Assembly (NCBI GenBank): GCA_937923745.1
Contig: CALDUO010000215.1
Span: forward strand, 1 to 45,204
Direction of reading: 5' to 3'
Origin: an uncultured Granulosicoccaceae bacterium
GTDB taxonomy: Bacteria; Pseudomonadota; Gammaproteobacteria; Granulosicoccales; Granulosicoccaceae
Length of the DNA stretch: 45,204 nt
Shown here: one piece after another, positions 24,276 to 34,800 of the stretch
Layout: every line of letters begins with the position of its first letter
How positions within the stretch are numbered: position 1 is the first letter of the stretch
Program-made: the position numbers and the translations under genes
Notes under the pieces: generated by a model
Told to the model about the DNA's origin: nothing
What the model saw: the letters and a program-made list of their open reading frames with translations, nothing else
Databases searched by the model: none

Positions 24276-27200
24276 ATGCGAAAACCTCGCGGTTTAAAAC
24301 CTTATAGTGCACTGAGCCATGGTGTAGCCAAAGCCTCACAGCGCGCTAAATCAACACACAGACACCATCCGGTTGCAGAAATATTGCAACCAAGAATACT
24401 ACTGTCGGCGGATATTCCGGGTCTGGAGCTTTCCTTACTGGATAAAAATACGGTGTCGACAGACCTGCGGGATCTTGTGTCGAACGCGTATGCACAATAC
24501 GCCGAGCTCCCACCTGAACAGGTTACGCTAACGACAGAGCCTGTCGCTAACGCTGATGCGGGCCATGAGAACGTGGTGGCGCTTGAGCCATACGCACCAA
24601 AGCCTGAACTGACGGCTGTACACACAGAGCTCACCGCTGTGCTGAATGATTATGCGGCTCATAACAGTGAATTCAGTGCTGCCAATGATCCAGCCATGAA
24701 TGCCGCTGACCGGTCTTTCAGCGGACCGTTGACGATTGATAACATACAGGGCGCAGCGCCGTCGCAGACGCATTTATCAACACCACAAAATCTCACCGAG
24801 AACACGGCTGTTGTGTTCAGCACTGCCAACAGTAATGCGATTGTTGTTACAGACAACGATGCATCGACAGATGTCAGGTTACAAGTTGAGCTGTCGGTTC
24901 AGGACGGCACACTGACTCTGTCACAAACGACAGGCCTGACCACAGTCGGGGGAGCCGATGGGACTAACCTGATCATCATTCAGGGCTCTGAGTCAGACAT
25001 CAATGCAGCACTGGAAGGCCTCACCTATACACCCGATACGAACTATACAGGGCCGGATACCTTGTCGGTTGAGACGTCTTTGGGTGCAGAGCTTGTCGGT
25101 CACTATACGTTTGATAGCGGTAACGCAAATGACTCCAGTGCCGGCACGAGCGAACACGGCACTCTGAACGGCACTGCAACTGTCACTACCGATGCGAGTC
25201 GCGGAGATGTGCTGAACCTGGCTACAGCCGGTGATTATGTAGAGATCAACTCTGTGTATGGTACACCGGCTGATGTGACGTTGGCCGCGTGGGTAGATGT
25301 CACAGCAATTGACACCAGTGGTGGCGAGATTATTTCTTTGGGGTCCAACGTATCGTTGCGGCTTGACGCCGCTGGTGATCTGACGCTGGCTTATGAGAAT
25401 GGTCTCGGCCAACAGTACACTACAGTAACCGGGTCGCAGTTGGTAGGTGCCGGCTGGCATCATGTCGCGGCGACGTTTGATGACGCCAATGATGTGGTAA
25501 CCCTGTACATTGATGGTGTGGTGGTTGAGACATCAAATACTATCGACTCAATTGGTTACTTGCATGACACTGTTACCCGATTGGGTGCTCATACTGACCC
25601 GTTGGAAAATGCCGATTTGCAGGGTAATCTTGATGATGTTCGACTCTACTCGCGTGCGTTGTCTGCTGATGAAATAAACAATCTCGCCAATGACACTACA
25701 TCTGTCCAATCGATGGTTGCATTGCAGGTGCATGCTGCCAATAACACATCGCCGACAATTGCGACTTCCACCATACTGGTCAATGGGGATTTTCAGACAG
25801 GTAACCTGACGGGTTGGACGTCGACCGGTACGGTGTCCGTAGACGGAAGCGAAGTTAGATTTGGTGAAAATGATGCGATAGGCCCTCACTCGATCTCGCA
25901 GTCATTTACGACAGAGATAGGGCAGAGGTATCTGGTCAATTATGTGATACGTGACGACAGTGCATCGGCAAGCCAAACCATTCAGGTATCGATTGATGGC
26001 AACACAAATAATGCTATTAGCACCAGGGAGTCGTCGCTAGTCGGTACACACTATTCTGCGACAACGACAAGCTTTGTCGCAGATTCGACGACTACCACCA
26101 TTACAATAACAGATATTTCTACTGACTCAGTTGGCGTTGACGGATTTCTTCATGAAGTTACTGTCGGCGAAGTACCAACATTTACATCTGTCGCTGCGAA
26201 TGATGTCAATAATCCCGGCAATACAGTGGGGTCGTTGTTAGCCAGTGTTTCTGACGACAGAGTTACTGATCCGGATTCGGGTGCTGTCGAAGGTATAGCG
26301 ATAACAAATCAAACGGCAGGCTTCGAGTATTCAATTGACGGTGGCGCGACGTGGCAGACGATAACCAACCCGTCGTCGGTTAACGCACTGCTGCTGCGTG
26401 AGACTGATTTGGTACGCTTTGCCGCTACTGGAGTAACAACGGGAAACCAATTTATAATTTTTGCTGCCTGGGATCAGACCAGCGGGGCTGCCGGTACATA
26501 TGTGAGCGTACTAAATCCACCTGCTGACAGTGCTTTTTCGCGATTCACAGATCGTGCGATTATTGAAGTGACTGTGGCGACTAACACAGCACCTGAATTT
26601 GGTTCGCAAGCTGGCTTTGCCGTGGGTCATGGTGAGTCCGGTGAGGTGCAAAATGCTGCGCAGCTTGTATTGCCGGACGGGAGTATTCTGTTCACCCCAT
26701 TTAATAGCAATTCTGTGTCTGTAGTTGGAAAACTGGACCCAATGGGACAGTTAGACACTGATTTTGGAACTGACGGTTTTTTTGATTACTCGTCATTGAC
26801 TTATATAAGCAGCCTTGCAGTGCAGTCAGATGGCAAGTATCTGGTTGGGGGTGTGACGGGGAATGACATTGCCATTGCGCGGTATCACACGGATGGAACG
26901 TTGGATACAGACTTTGGCATTGCAGGTGTTGTTACCACAGATTTAAGCACGGATGATAAGGTGCTCGACGTTACGATCCAGACTGACGGTAAAATCATAG
27001 TCAGCGGCGAAAGTGGTGTCGACGCTATTATTATTCGTTACAACGCAGACGGCAGTCTTGACACTACCTTCAATGTTACCGGTTATGTCACCGTAGATCT
27101 CGGCAGTGATTTTGATTACTTTGACTCTGTGTTGGTGCAAGCCGACGGTAAATTTTTGGCAAGCGGAAATACGAACATTGTCAGGTTTAACACGGACGGT

Positions 27201-30200
27201 AGTTTAGACATGTCGTTTGATGGTGATGGCGTTGTCGATGTAGGTCATAGTGTAAAAGGTATGTTGCTTCAGGCAGACGGCGACATAGTCATCACCGGCA
27301 ATCAGACCCAACCGCTGAAATTAATGATAGGCCGATACAACAGCGACGGGTCCGTCGACACAACTTTTGGCACTGCAGGTTTTACTGTGCTGTCAAATCC
27401 GGATATTGGCGCATCGTTTGGTGAAGATATTGTTCAACAGGCAGACGGAAAATTACTGGTAGGTGGAGAAGCAAGGACCAGCACAAGCCCCGACGGTTAT
27501 GAATTGACGGTAGTGCGTTTTAACAGTGATGGTACCCTTGACACTCAGTTCGCTGATAATGGGATATGGCTCTCCGGTTATACACCTGCTTTGGCAGAGG
27601 GCCTGGACGTGTCACTGTATAACGACAACGGCTCTGAAAAAATTGTCATAGGCGGCTATTCCTCTCAATTTGGTCCCGCAAGACCGGTCGTCGCCCGATT
27701 AGATGCAGATGGTTCTCTAGACACCGCGTTTTCGTCTGGACAGCTCGATGGCAGTGGTGCTTTTATTGAGAACGGTGGCGCTGTGGTAATGGACAGCAAC
27801 GTACAGATTTTCGATAACGAACTCGATGCAGCGAACGATTATGGTGGTGCGAGTCTGACGTTGGCTCGTGACGGGGGTGCTAATGCTGACGACGAATTTA
27901 GTGCCACGGGTGAACTTAACTTTAATGCTGGCATCCTTGAGCTTTCGTCTGTTGCGGTCGGTACCTACACACAAAGTGACGGATTACTCGAACTGGAATT
28001 TAGCGCAGGTACGACCAATGAGCAGGTCAATCGTGTCATGCAGTCTATTGCGTATACGAATACCAGCGACACGCCTCCAGCCAGTGTTCAGATTAAATGG
28101 ACCTTCGGTGATGGTAATGCGGGTAATCAGGGAAGCGGTGGCGAGCAGCTAGCGGTTGGGTTTACGACAGTGACGATAACCGCTGTGAATGATGCGCCAA
28201 CCAACATTGGAGGGTTGCCTGCAGTTGTCACGGTGACAGAAGATGTAATCACCAGTGTTGATCTCTCCGCCATAGATTTGCAAGACGCTGATGCTGCAGG
28301 CTTACTAACGATACAAATCAGTACCACCACAGGTGGATACCTGCATGCCTCGTCTGCCAATGGGGTGACTGTTGCTGATAGTGGTAGCTTTGCACTGTCC
28401 CTGACCGGTAGCCAGGCCGACCTGAACCAGTATTTGAATACGCCCGATGTCATTGGTTACGTGCATGCAACGCCTGACAATACAGGTTCAGGTGCCGATA
28501 GACTCAATATCGATGTCACTGACAATGGAAACACCGGATTCGGTGGCGGTGGTTATATCTCTCTGGGCACGGTGTCTGTTTTTATTAGTGGCGTTAACGA
28601 TGCCCCTGTTGTGTCTGACAATGCTGCAACTGTGACTTATATGTCCGGCACGGTAGCGGTAGACTCAGCACTGACAGTGTCTGACATTGACAGCAGTACG
28701 CTGGAATCAGCGCAAGTCAGTATAGGAACCGGGTACTCCCAGGCTCACGACCGGCTTGTGTTCATCAATACCCCCAGTGTGACGGGTACTTTCGACAATA
28801 CCACGGGTATATTGACCCTCACAGGCGTTGCCAGTGTTGCCGACTATCAGTCTGCACTTCGGGATGTGCAATTCGAAAACACTGACCCGAGTGCTACGCC
28901 GGGTAATAGAACCATAGAAATTGAAGTATTCGATGGAACAGATACCAGCCAGGTAGAGACCCGCACCATTGAGGTTGTCTCAAACGAACCGCCGCAAGCA
29001 AGAGATGATTTGTTGACGGTGGCAGAGGGCGTCTCGGTAAGCATTTTTGTGAATGGCAACGATACCGATGCAGAAAACTCACTGGATGTTGCCAGTATCA
29101 ACATTGTTACTGGTCCTGCGCACGGCAGCGTTACGGTCAATAACAATGGTTCTGTTGTGTATACACACGACGGGTCAGAGACACTCAGCGATAGTTTTAC
29201 CTACACGATCAATGATACCGACGGCAATACGTCTAATGTTGCAACTGTGGCATTGGTGGTTGATCCTGTTAATGACAGTCCGCAAATAGCGCTCAATACC
29301 GGTATGACAGTTGAAGAGGGCTCTGTTGGTAATGTACTTACCGATGCGATGCTCAACGAAGGTGATCCGGATGATGCCGGGCCCTCTCTTATCTACACGT
29401 TGACACAGAATGTCAGTCACGGTTCGTTACAACTGAACGGTAGCGTGTTGGACTTGGGCATTTACTTTTCACAAAGTGATATTGCTGCGGGTCGTGTCAC
29501 CTATGATCATGATGGTAGTGAAACTTTAAGTGATTCCTTTGAGTTTCAGCTTGTGGATCAAGGAGAAGATAATGCGGTACCTGCCACCGGTGTCTTTCAG
29601 GTGACGGTGTTACCGGTGAATCAGGATCCGGTTAACGCAGGTGGCTTGCCCACGGTTGTGTCAGTGACAGAAGACATCTTGTCTGATATTGATATCTCTG
29701 CCATTGAAGTTGCAGACAGTGATCATGGAGGGGGTAATTTAACCGTCGAATTGGCAACGACTGGCGGAGGCGACCTCTATGCCAGTGCAGCCAACGGTGT
29801 CTCTGTTGTAGGCAGTGGCACTGAAACGTTGCTGCTGGAAGGTTCATTGGCTGCGATCAATGATTTTTTAAATCAAACTAACAGCATGCAGTATTTGCAT
29901 AGTGTTGCCAATACTACTGGTGATGCGGTCGATACCATAGTCATTACCGTCAACGATAACAATAACTCGGGTTCAGGTGGCGGAGAGGATCAGGACTTTG
30001 GCAGTGTCTCGGTGAATATCACGTCGGTCAATGATACTCCTGCATTCGTCTCTGATACTGAATTTATTGTGACTGAAAACAGCCTTGCTATAGGCATTGT
30101 GAATACTGTCGATATTGACGGTGGCGCACCGCGATACAGTGTAGTGGGCGGTACTGATGAATCTCTGTTCACCATCGATAGCAACACGGGGGTATTGTCG

Positions 30201-31814
30201 TTTCAGACTGCACCTGACTTTGAAACGCCAGCTGACGCAGGTGGCGACAACACTTATGACTTAACCGTTCAGGTTGACGATCAGCAGGGTGGTATCACGT
30301 TGCAGCAGATCACTGTGTCTGTTAGTGATGTTGGCGAAGCACCTGCTTTTGACTCTGCTGCCCTCAGTAGTATCAACGAAGACCAACTCTACACCTATGA
30401 TGTTAGTGTCAATGACCCGGATGCCAGTGACACGCTGACCATTACAGCTGCTGAGTTGCCTGATTGGCTCGCACTGATCGATCACGGTGACGGTACCGCG
30501 ACGCTCTCGGGGACACCGGGGAATAATGAAGTTGGTTCGCACGCAATCAGGTTGCAGGTCACCGATGGCATGTCGGTGGATTATCAGGATTTCACATTGA
30601 CGGTAGCCAACGTCAATGATCAGCCAGTGATCGTTAGTCATGGTGGCACCGAGGTAGCAACCATTGCGATGGCCCGTGACGAAGCAGTCGTTACAACGAT
30701 TGTGGCTACTGAGCAAGATGTGAATGACACGCCGACCTACACCATCACTGGTGGTATGGATGCGGGTTCCTTCGCGATTGATGCTGATTCTGGTGTTGTC
30801 ACGTTCGCAGCGTTTGGTGATGCAGGCCAACCGTTTGATGCAAACGGAGACGACGTATTCGAAGTCGAAGTGACGGTCACTGACGGTGCTGGAGCGTCTG
30901 ATTCACAGATGTTACTGATCGCTAGGGAACCGTTGCCCGAGGTCGCCGAGGCACTCGGTGTCGAAGAACCGCAACCAGAACCGCAACCAGAACCGCAACC
31001 AGAGCCACAACCAGAACCTTCACCGGAGTCTGCGGTAGATCCTGAGCCCTCAACAGCGCCACAGCCGTTACCAGAACCGGTACCAGAGGCTGTGCCGGAA
31101 TCAATACCAGAACAGCCGGATGACACTGATGTGTTCTATGTGCCTGTAGGCCCGGCAGACGTTTCGCCAAGTGTCGCGCCAGACGCTGTTGTGGCCGTCG
31201 ACACTGACACGGAAACCATGGATGAGGTGCCTGTCATTGAAAAGACAGGTGTCGTTGAGGAGAGTGCAGGTTTTCCGCGAGTCTCTTTACCCGAGCAGCT
31301 ACCTGTTGAAGGTTTTACGGCGGCTGCCAGTGAGTTAGTGGCACCCGAGACCGTGCAGATCATTCAGGCTGATGATTCGGTGGTCGAGGCACCTCCTGAG
31401 CTGACCACCCTTCAAAAGCTTCTGCAATCCTGGAAAAATAAAGCTGTACCTGAATTTGTGGGGATACCTGAAGACGTGACAATAACGCCTTTTTACCGTG
31501 ATCTTGATCGAATGAATCATGACATGGAGGAGGCAGGTAAAGCCGAGCAGTCGAAGCAAGAGTTTAGTGTACAAACCGTTGCCGGGCTGACGGTCACCGC
31601 AACCGCGGGTTTCCTGAGTTGGATATTAAGGGCTGGATCAATGGTTGCTAGTTTAATCACCAGCCTGCCCGCGTGGCGTCAGTTTGACCTGCTGCCTATC
31701 GTCTCTGGTCGTGAAAAAGCATTGCAGGGCGACGGAAATAACCATTCTTCAGACGCTACAGGTGACGACGGTGCGTCGATAGACACCAAAGTAGACCGGT
31801 TGATCGGTAAATAA
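24276..31814 (+). CDS. giant LEPR-XLL-type surface protein
   Basis: A 2512-residue predicted surface protein. The N-terminus has LQPRILLSAD (37-46), a variant of the LEPRxLLSAD signature found near the start of very large bacterial surface proteins. In order follow a cadherin-like repeat (about 165-265), a LamG/concanavalin-type domain (270-478), a carbohydrate-binding-like beta-sandwich (504-632), seven delta-60 repeats forming a probable propeller (789-1158), several cadherin, CSPG and tandem-95-type Ig repeats (about 1180-2220), a PEPQ-rich linker (about 2230-2280) and a hydrophobic C-terminal segment (about 2430-2475, AGFLSWILRAGSMVASLI) before a polar tail. No RTX nonapeptides and no LPXTG are visible. 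I infer adhesion or glycan binding outside the cell. ATG 24276 is the start; no strong ribosome-binding site is seen. Confidence 0.85.
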   Translation: MRKPRGLKPYSALSHGVAKASQRAKSTHRHHPVAEILQPRILLSADIPGLELSLLDKNTVSTDLRDLVSNAYAQYAELPPEQVTLTTEPVANADAGHENVVALEPYAPKPELTAVHTELTAVLNDYAAHNSEFSAANDPAMNAADRSFSGPLTIDNIQGAAPSQTHLSTPQNLTENTAVVFSTANSNAIVVTDNDASTDVRLQVELSVQDGTLTLSQTTGLTTVGGADGTNLIIIQGSESDINAALEGLTYTPDTNYTGPDTLSVETSLGAELVGHYTFDSGNANDSSAGTSEHGTLNGTATVTTDASRGDVLNLATAGDYVEINSVYGTPADVTLAAWVDVTAIDTSGGEIISLGSNVSLRLDAAGDLTLAYENGLGQQYTTVTGSQLVGAGWHHVAATFDDANDVVTLYIDGVVVETSNTIDSIGYLHDTVTRLGAHTDPLENADLQGNLDDVRLYSRALSADEINNLANDTTSVQSMVALQVHAANNTSPTIATSTILVNGDFQTGNLTGWTSTGTVSVDGSEVRFGENDAIGPHSISQSFTTEIGQRYLVNYVIRDDSASASQTIQVSIDGNTNNAISTRESSLVGTHYSATTTSFVADSTTTTITITDISTDSVGVDGFLHEVTVGEVPTFTSVAANDVNNPGNTVGSLLASVSDDRVTDPDSGAVEGIAITNQTAGFEYSIDGGATWQTITNPSSVNALLLRETDLVRFAATGVTTGNQFIIFAAWDQTSGAAGTYVSVLNPPADSAFSRFTDRAIIEVTVATNTAPEFGSQAGFAVGHGESGEVQNAAQLVLPDGSILFTPFNSNSVSVVGKLDPMGQLDTDFGTDGFFDYSSLTYISSLAVQSDGKYLVGGVTGNDIAIARYHTDGTLDTDFGIAGVVTTDLSTDDKVLDVTIQTDGKIIVSGESGVDAIIIRYNADGSLDTTFNVTGYVTVDLGSDFDYFDSVLVQADGKFLASGNTNIVRFNTDGSLDMSFDGDGVVDVGHSVKGMLLQADGDIVITGNQTQPLKLMIGRYNSDGSVDTTFGTAGFTVLSNPDIGASFGEDIVQQADGKLLVGGEARTSTSPDGYELTVVRFNSDGTLDTQFADNGIWLSGYTPALAEGLDVSLYNDNGSEKIVIGGYSSQFGPARPVVARLDADGSLDTAFSSGQLDGSGAFIENGGAVVMDSNVQIFDNELDAANDYGGASLTLARDGGANADDEFSATGELNFNAGILELSSVAVGTYTQSDGLLELEFSAGTTNEQVNRVMQSIAYTNTSDTPPASVQIKWTFGDGNAGNQGSGGEQLAVGFTTVTITAVNDAPTNIGGLPAVVTVTEDVITSVDLSAIDLQDADAAGLLTIQISTTTGGYLHASSANGVTVADSGSFALSLTGSQADLNQYLNTPDVIGYVHATPDNTGSGADRLNIDVTDNGNTGFGGGGYISLGTVSVFISGVNDAPVVSDNAATVTYMSGTVAVDSALTVSDIDSSTLESAQVSIGTGYSQAHDRLVFINTPSVTGTFDNTTGILTLTGVASVADYQSALRDVQFENTDPSATPGNRTIEIEVFDGTDTSQVETRTIEVVSNEPPQARDDLLTVAEGVSVSIFVNGNDTDAENSLDVASINIVTGPAHGSVTVNNNGSVVYTHDGSETLSDSFTYTINDTDGNTSNVATVALVVDPVNDSPQIALNTGMTVEEGSVGNVLTDAMLNEGDPDDAGPSLIYTLTQNVSHGSLQLNGSVLDLGIYFSQSDIAAGRVTYDHDGSETLSDSFEFQLVDQGEDNAVPATGVFQVTVLPVNQDPVNAGGLPTVVSVTEDILSDIDISAIEVADSDHGGGNLTVELATTGGGDLYASAANGVSVVGSGTETLLLEGSLAAINDFLNQTNSMQYLHSVANTTGDAVDTIVITVNDNNNSGSGGGEDQDFGSVSVNITSVNDTPAFVSDTEFIVTENSLAIGIVNTVDIDGGAPRYSVVGGTDESLFTIDSNTGVLSFQTAPDFETPADAGGDNTYDLTVQVDDQQGGITLQQITVSVSDVGEAPAFDSAALSSINEDQLYTYDVSVNDPDASDTLTITAAELPDWLALIDHGDGTATLSGTPGNNEVGSHAIRLQVTDGMSVDYQDFTLTVANVNDQPVIVSHGGTEVATIAMARDEAVVTTIVATEQDVNDTPTYTITGGMDAGSFAIDADSGVVTFAAFGDAGQPFDANGDDVFEVEVTVTDGAGASDSQMLLIAREPLPEVAEALGVEEPQPEPQPEPQPEPQPEPSPESAVDPEPSTAPQPLPEPVPEAVPESIPEQPDDTDVFYVPVGPADVSPSVAPDAVVAVDTDTETMDEVPVIEKTGVVEESAGFPRVSLPEQLPVEGFTAAASELVAPETVQIIQADDSVVEAPPELTTLQKLLQSWKNKAVPEFVGIPEDVTITPFYRDLDRMNHDMEEAGKAEQSKQEFSVQTVAGLTVTATAGFLSWILRAGSMVASLITSLPAWRQFDLLPIVSGREKALQGDGNNHSSDATGDDGASIDTKVDRLIGK
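30965..31020 (+). repeat. 12-bp tandem repeat encoding PEPQ
   Basis: Four near-identical copies of a GAACCGCAACCA-like unit encode the PEPQ run that links the last cadherin-type domain to the C-terminal region. Such Pro/Glu linkers are stiff and commonly span an envelope layer. Confidence 0.85.
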
Positions 31815-31836
31815 ACAGATGGTGCTTTATTAAACT

Positions 31837-34800
31837 ATGTTAAATATTTCACCTATCGTAAGACTGGCTATAGGGGTGACGTTGCTTGCCAGCACCGTAC
31901 TTCTGATGCTGGATCATTTTGGCTATATCCCGAATAAAGCGGAGAATGATCTGGCTTCACGCAAAGCTACTGCTGAATTGTTGGCCGTGCATGCTACCGC
32001 CATGGTCAACGCAAACCAAGTGAGTGAGTTACAACAATCGCTGGCCATGCTGTTAACTCGTAATGAGTCGATGTCGTCCGCTGCACTGAGACTCGACAGC
32101 GGTGATTTACTGTTTACCACCGGCAATCATGCACTGCACTGGAAACCAACCTCTGACGGGCGTTCCACGATAAACCATATTGTCGTGCCTATCTTTGACG
32201 GCGACAACCGTTGGGGTGCCGTCGAAATCAGTTACTACGATCAACAGCGAAGTATCTTGAGCTGGTTAAAAAGCGGATCTGTTGGGCCACTGGTCCTGCT
32301 TATGGGTCTCTTCGGATTTTTGATCAACTGGATCTTTCTGAAACGAGCGCTGAAAGAGCTTGATCCGAGTGCAGTGGTGCCCGAACGAGTCAGTATGGCG
32401 TTGGATATTCTTGCCGAAGGGCTTGCAATGATTGATCGCAGCGGCCGTGTGGTGCTGACCAATACGTCCCTCGAAACGACACTGGGTCAATCAAAATCAG
32501 CGTTGGTCGGTACACACCTGTCCGCATTGGATTGGAGTGAGTGCGGTGTTGAGGCGAGTAGCGAGGAAGCTGAACAGGCCGATGCCAAAAAATCAGCGAA
32601 GCGCATAGAAGCGCCGTGGGATCTGATTCTTGGTAGTGAGATTGATCCCGAGCCCACGCAGATGTCAGTGACCAACGCGTATGGCGAATCTGTCCGGTTT
32701 GCAGTCAATGCTGTGGCCATTCGATCAGGTGATGGCGTTTTAAAAGGCGTTGTGGTGACCTTTGATAATGTTACCGATATTGAAAAGAAAAACGTGCGGC
32801 TGGAAAATGTCGTCAAGCAGCTAAAGGTCAGTAAGCTTGAAATTGAGCGCAAGAAAAACGAACTCGAGGTGCTGGCCACAAGAGATTCTTTAACCGGTGT
32901 GTTGAACCGCCGTTCACTGTTCGAAGGTATGCAGGCGCTAACACGCGAGGCAGGGGCGTCGAAAAAACCGTTGAGTTGCATTATGACTGATATTGACCAT
33001 TTCAAAAAGGTTAATGATAACTATGGTCACGCAACGGGTGATGAGGTGATTGTACTCATGGCTCAAATCCTTACCGATAACATGGATCCCACTGCGTTGG
33101 TCGGTCGTTATGGTGGTGAAGAATTCGTGGTTGCACTGCCTGACACCGATGAATCACAAGCTGCCATCTATGCCGAAAAACTGCGACAGTTGCTTTACGC
33201 GTGCGAATCACTGCCCTCAGGGCAGGCGATCAGGTTGTCAGCCAGTTTCGGGGTTGCTACTGATCACACCGGGCTGATACCGCCCGGCGAATTGGTAGAC
33301 AATGCCGATAAGGCATTGTACAAAGCCAAAGAATCGGGCAGGAATCGCGTCGTAAAACTGTCTGATATCGATAATGTCGGACCCGCTAATACTATTGAAC
33401 ACGATACCGGCAGTACCGATAACGCGCCAAAAGCCGACGCTGCAAGTGCTGTCGTTAAAACCGTGCCGGCTGACACTGAAGCATCAGGTACAAGCGAGTC
33501 AGATTTGGGCAAAGATGCTAATGCTGAGCGCGATATTGTGTTGGCAGACAGAATCTCTCAAGGTATTGAAAGAAGTAAACGACTGGGAACCCATGTGGCC
33601 GTGTTATCTGTGTCTATCGAGGCGATGGATGTCATTAGCGGCGCCACCGGTAACGCAGAAGCCGTCAAGATCATAAAAGGTGTCATTGATCGAATCAACG
33701 GCATCATCCGCACTTCTGACGTAGTGTCTGCGCCATCAGCACCGCAAGGTGTCAGCGTGTCAAAGATGGGTGTTACCGAACTGATTGTGGTTGTTACTGA
33801 TATTAGCGACACGAAGAATATTACATGGATAGGCAAGCGTGTCTCCGAGGCCGTATCTGCACCCATTGATTATAATGGTGCCGATATCAATTTGGATGCG
33901 CGTATAGGTATCAGTTTATTCCCGGGTGACGGGGACTATACACAAACATTAATCGCCAATTCTCGTATGGCGTTACGCGATGCCAAGCGTGCTGACACCC
34001 GAAACAGCGTGGTGTATTACGACGAAAATATGAACACCAGCTCTGAAAAATTACTGCTGCTTGAAAACCAGCTACAAAAAGCGCTGGGGCAAGACGAGTT
34101 GTTTTTGGTATTTCAGCCAATGGTAAATCTCGCAACCGGAAAGTTAAGTGGCTTTGAGACACTGGTACGCTGGAACAATCCGCAGTATGGTCTCATATCG
34201 CCGGTACAGTTTATTCCGATCGCAGAGCAGTCTGGTCTCATCCGTTCTATTGGCTTGTGGATATTTGAAAATGCTGCGCGCCAATTAAAAAAATGGCGAG
34301 ACAACGGACACACAGATATCAGTATTTCGGTCAATTTTTCGGCCATACAAATTATACAAAGTGACATCTTCGAGACGGTTTTGGGGGTAGTACAGAGGCT
34401 GCAAGTGCCACCCGAACACATAACCATCGAGATCACCGAGTCCGCAATCATCGATGATCTTGACACTGCATCAGAGAAAATCAGGGCGTTTCAACATGCA
34501 GGATTCAAAATTGCGCTGGATGACTTTGGCACTGGTTATTCATCCCTTGTGTATCTAAAGCGTATGTCTATTGATATCGTCAAGATAGATCGCTCATTTT
34601 TTATAGACTATCCCAGTAACCAACGAGATGCCGCGATAGTGTCGGCCATCATTACGTTGTCGCATAATCTCGGATTAAAAGTCGTGGCAGAGGGAGTTGA
34701 AACTGACGGGCAACTGGCGGCTATCGCAAGTATGCAATGCGATACGGTGCAAGGTTATGTGTTTGCTGCTCCGTTGAGCAGGCAGCAAGCGACCAATCTG

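Noticed and set aside
30965-31020. Short tandem units as a CRISPR-like array
   Set aside because: The unit is 12 bp with no spacers and lies in frame inside a gene, encoding PEPQ.
24276-31814. Giant protein as an RTX type I secretion adhesin
   Set aside because: No GGxGxDxLx nonapeptides or C-terminal type I signal domain are visible, and no ABC transporter or TolC gene is near.
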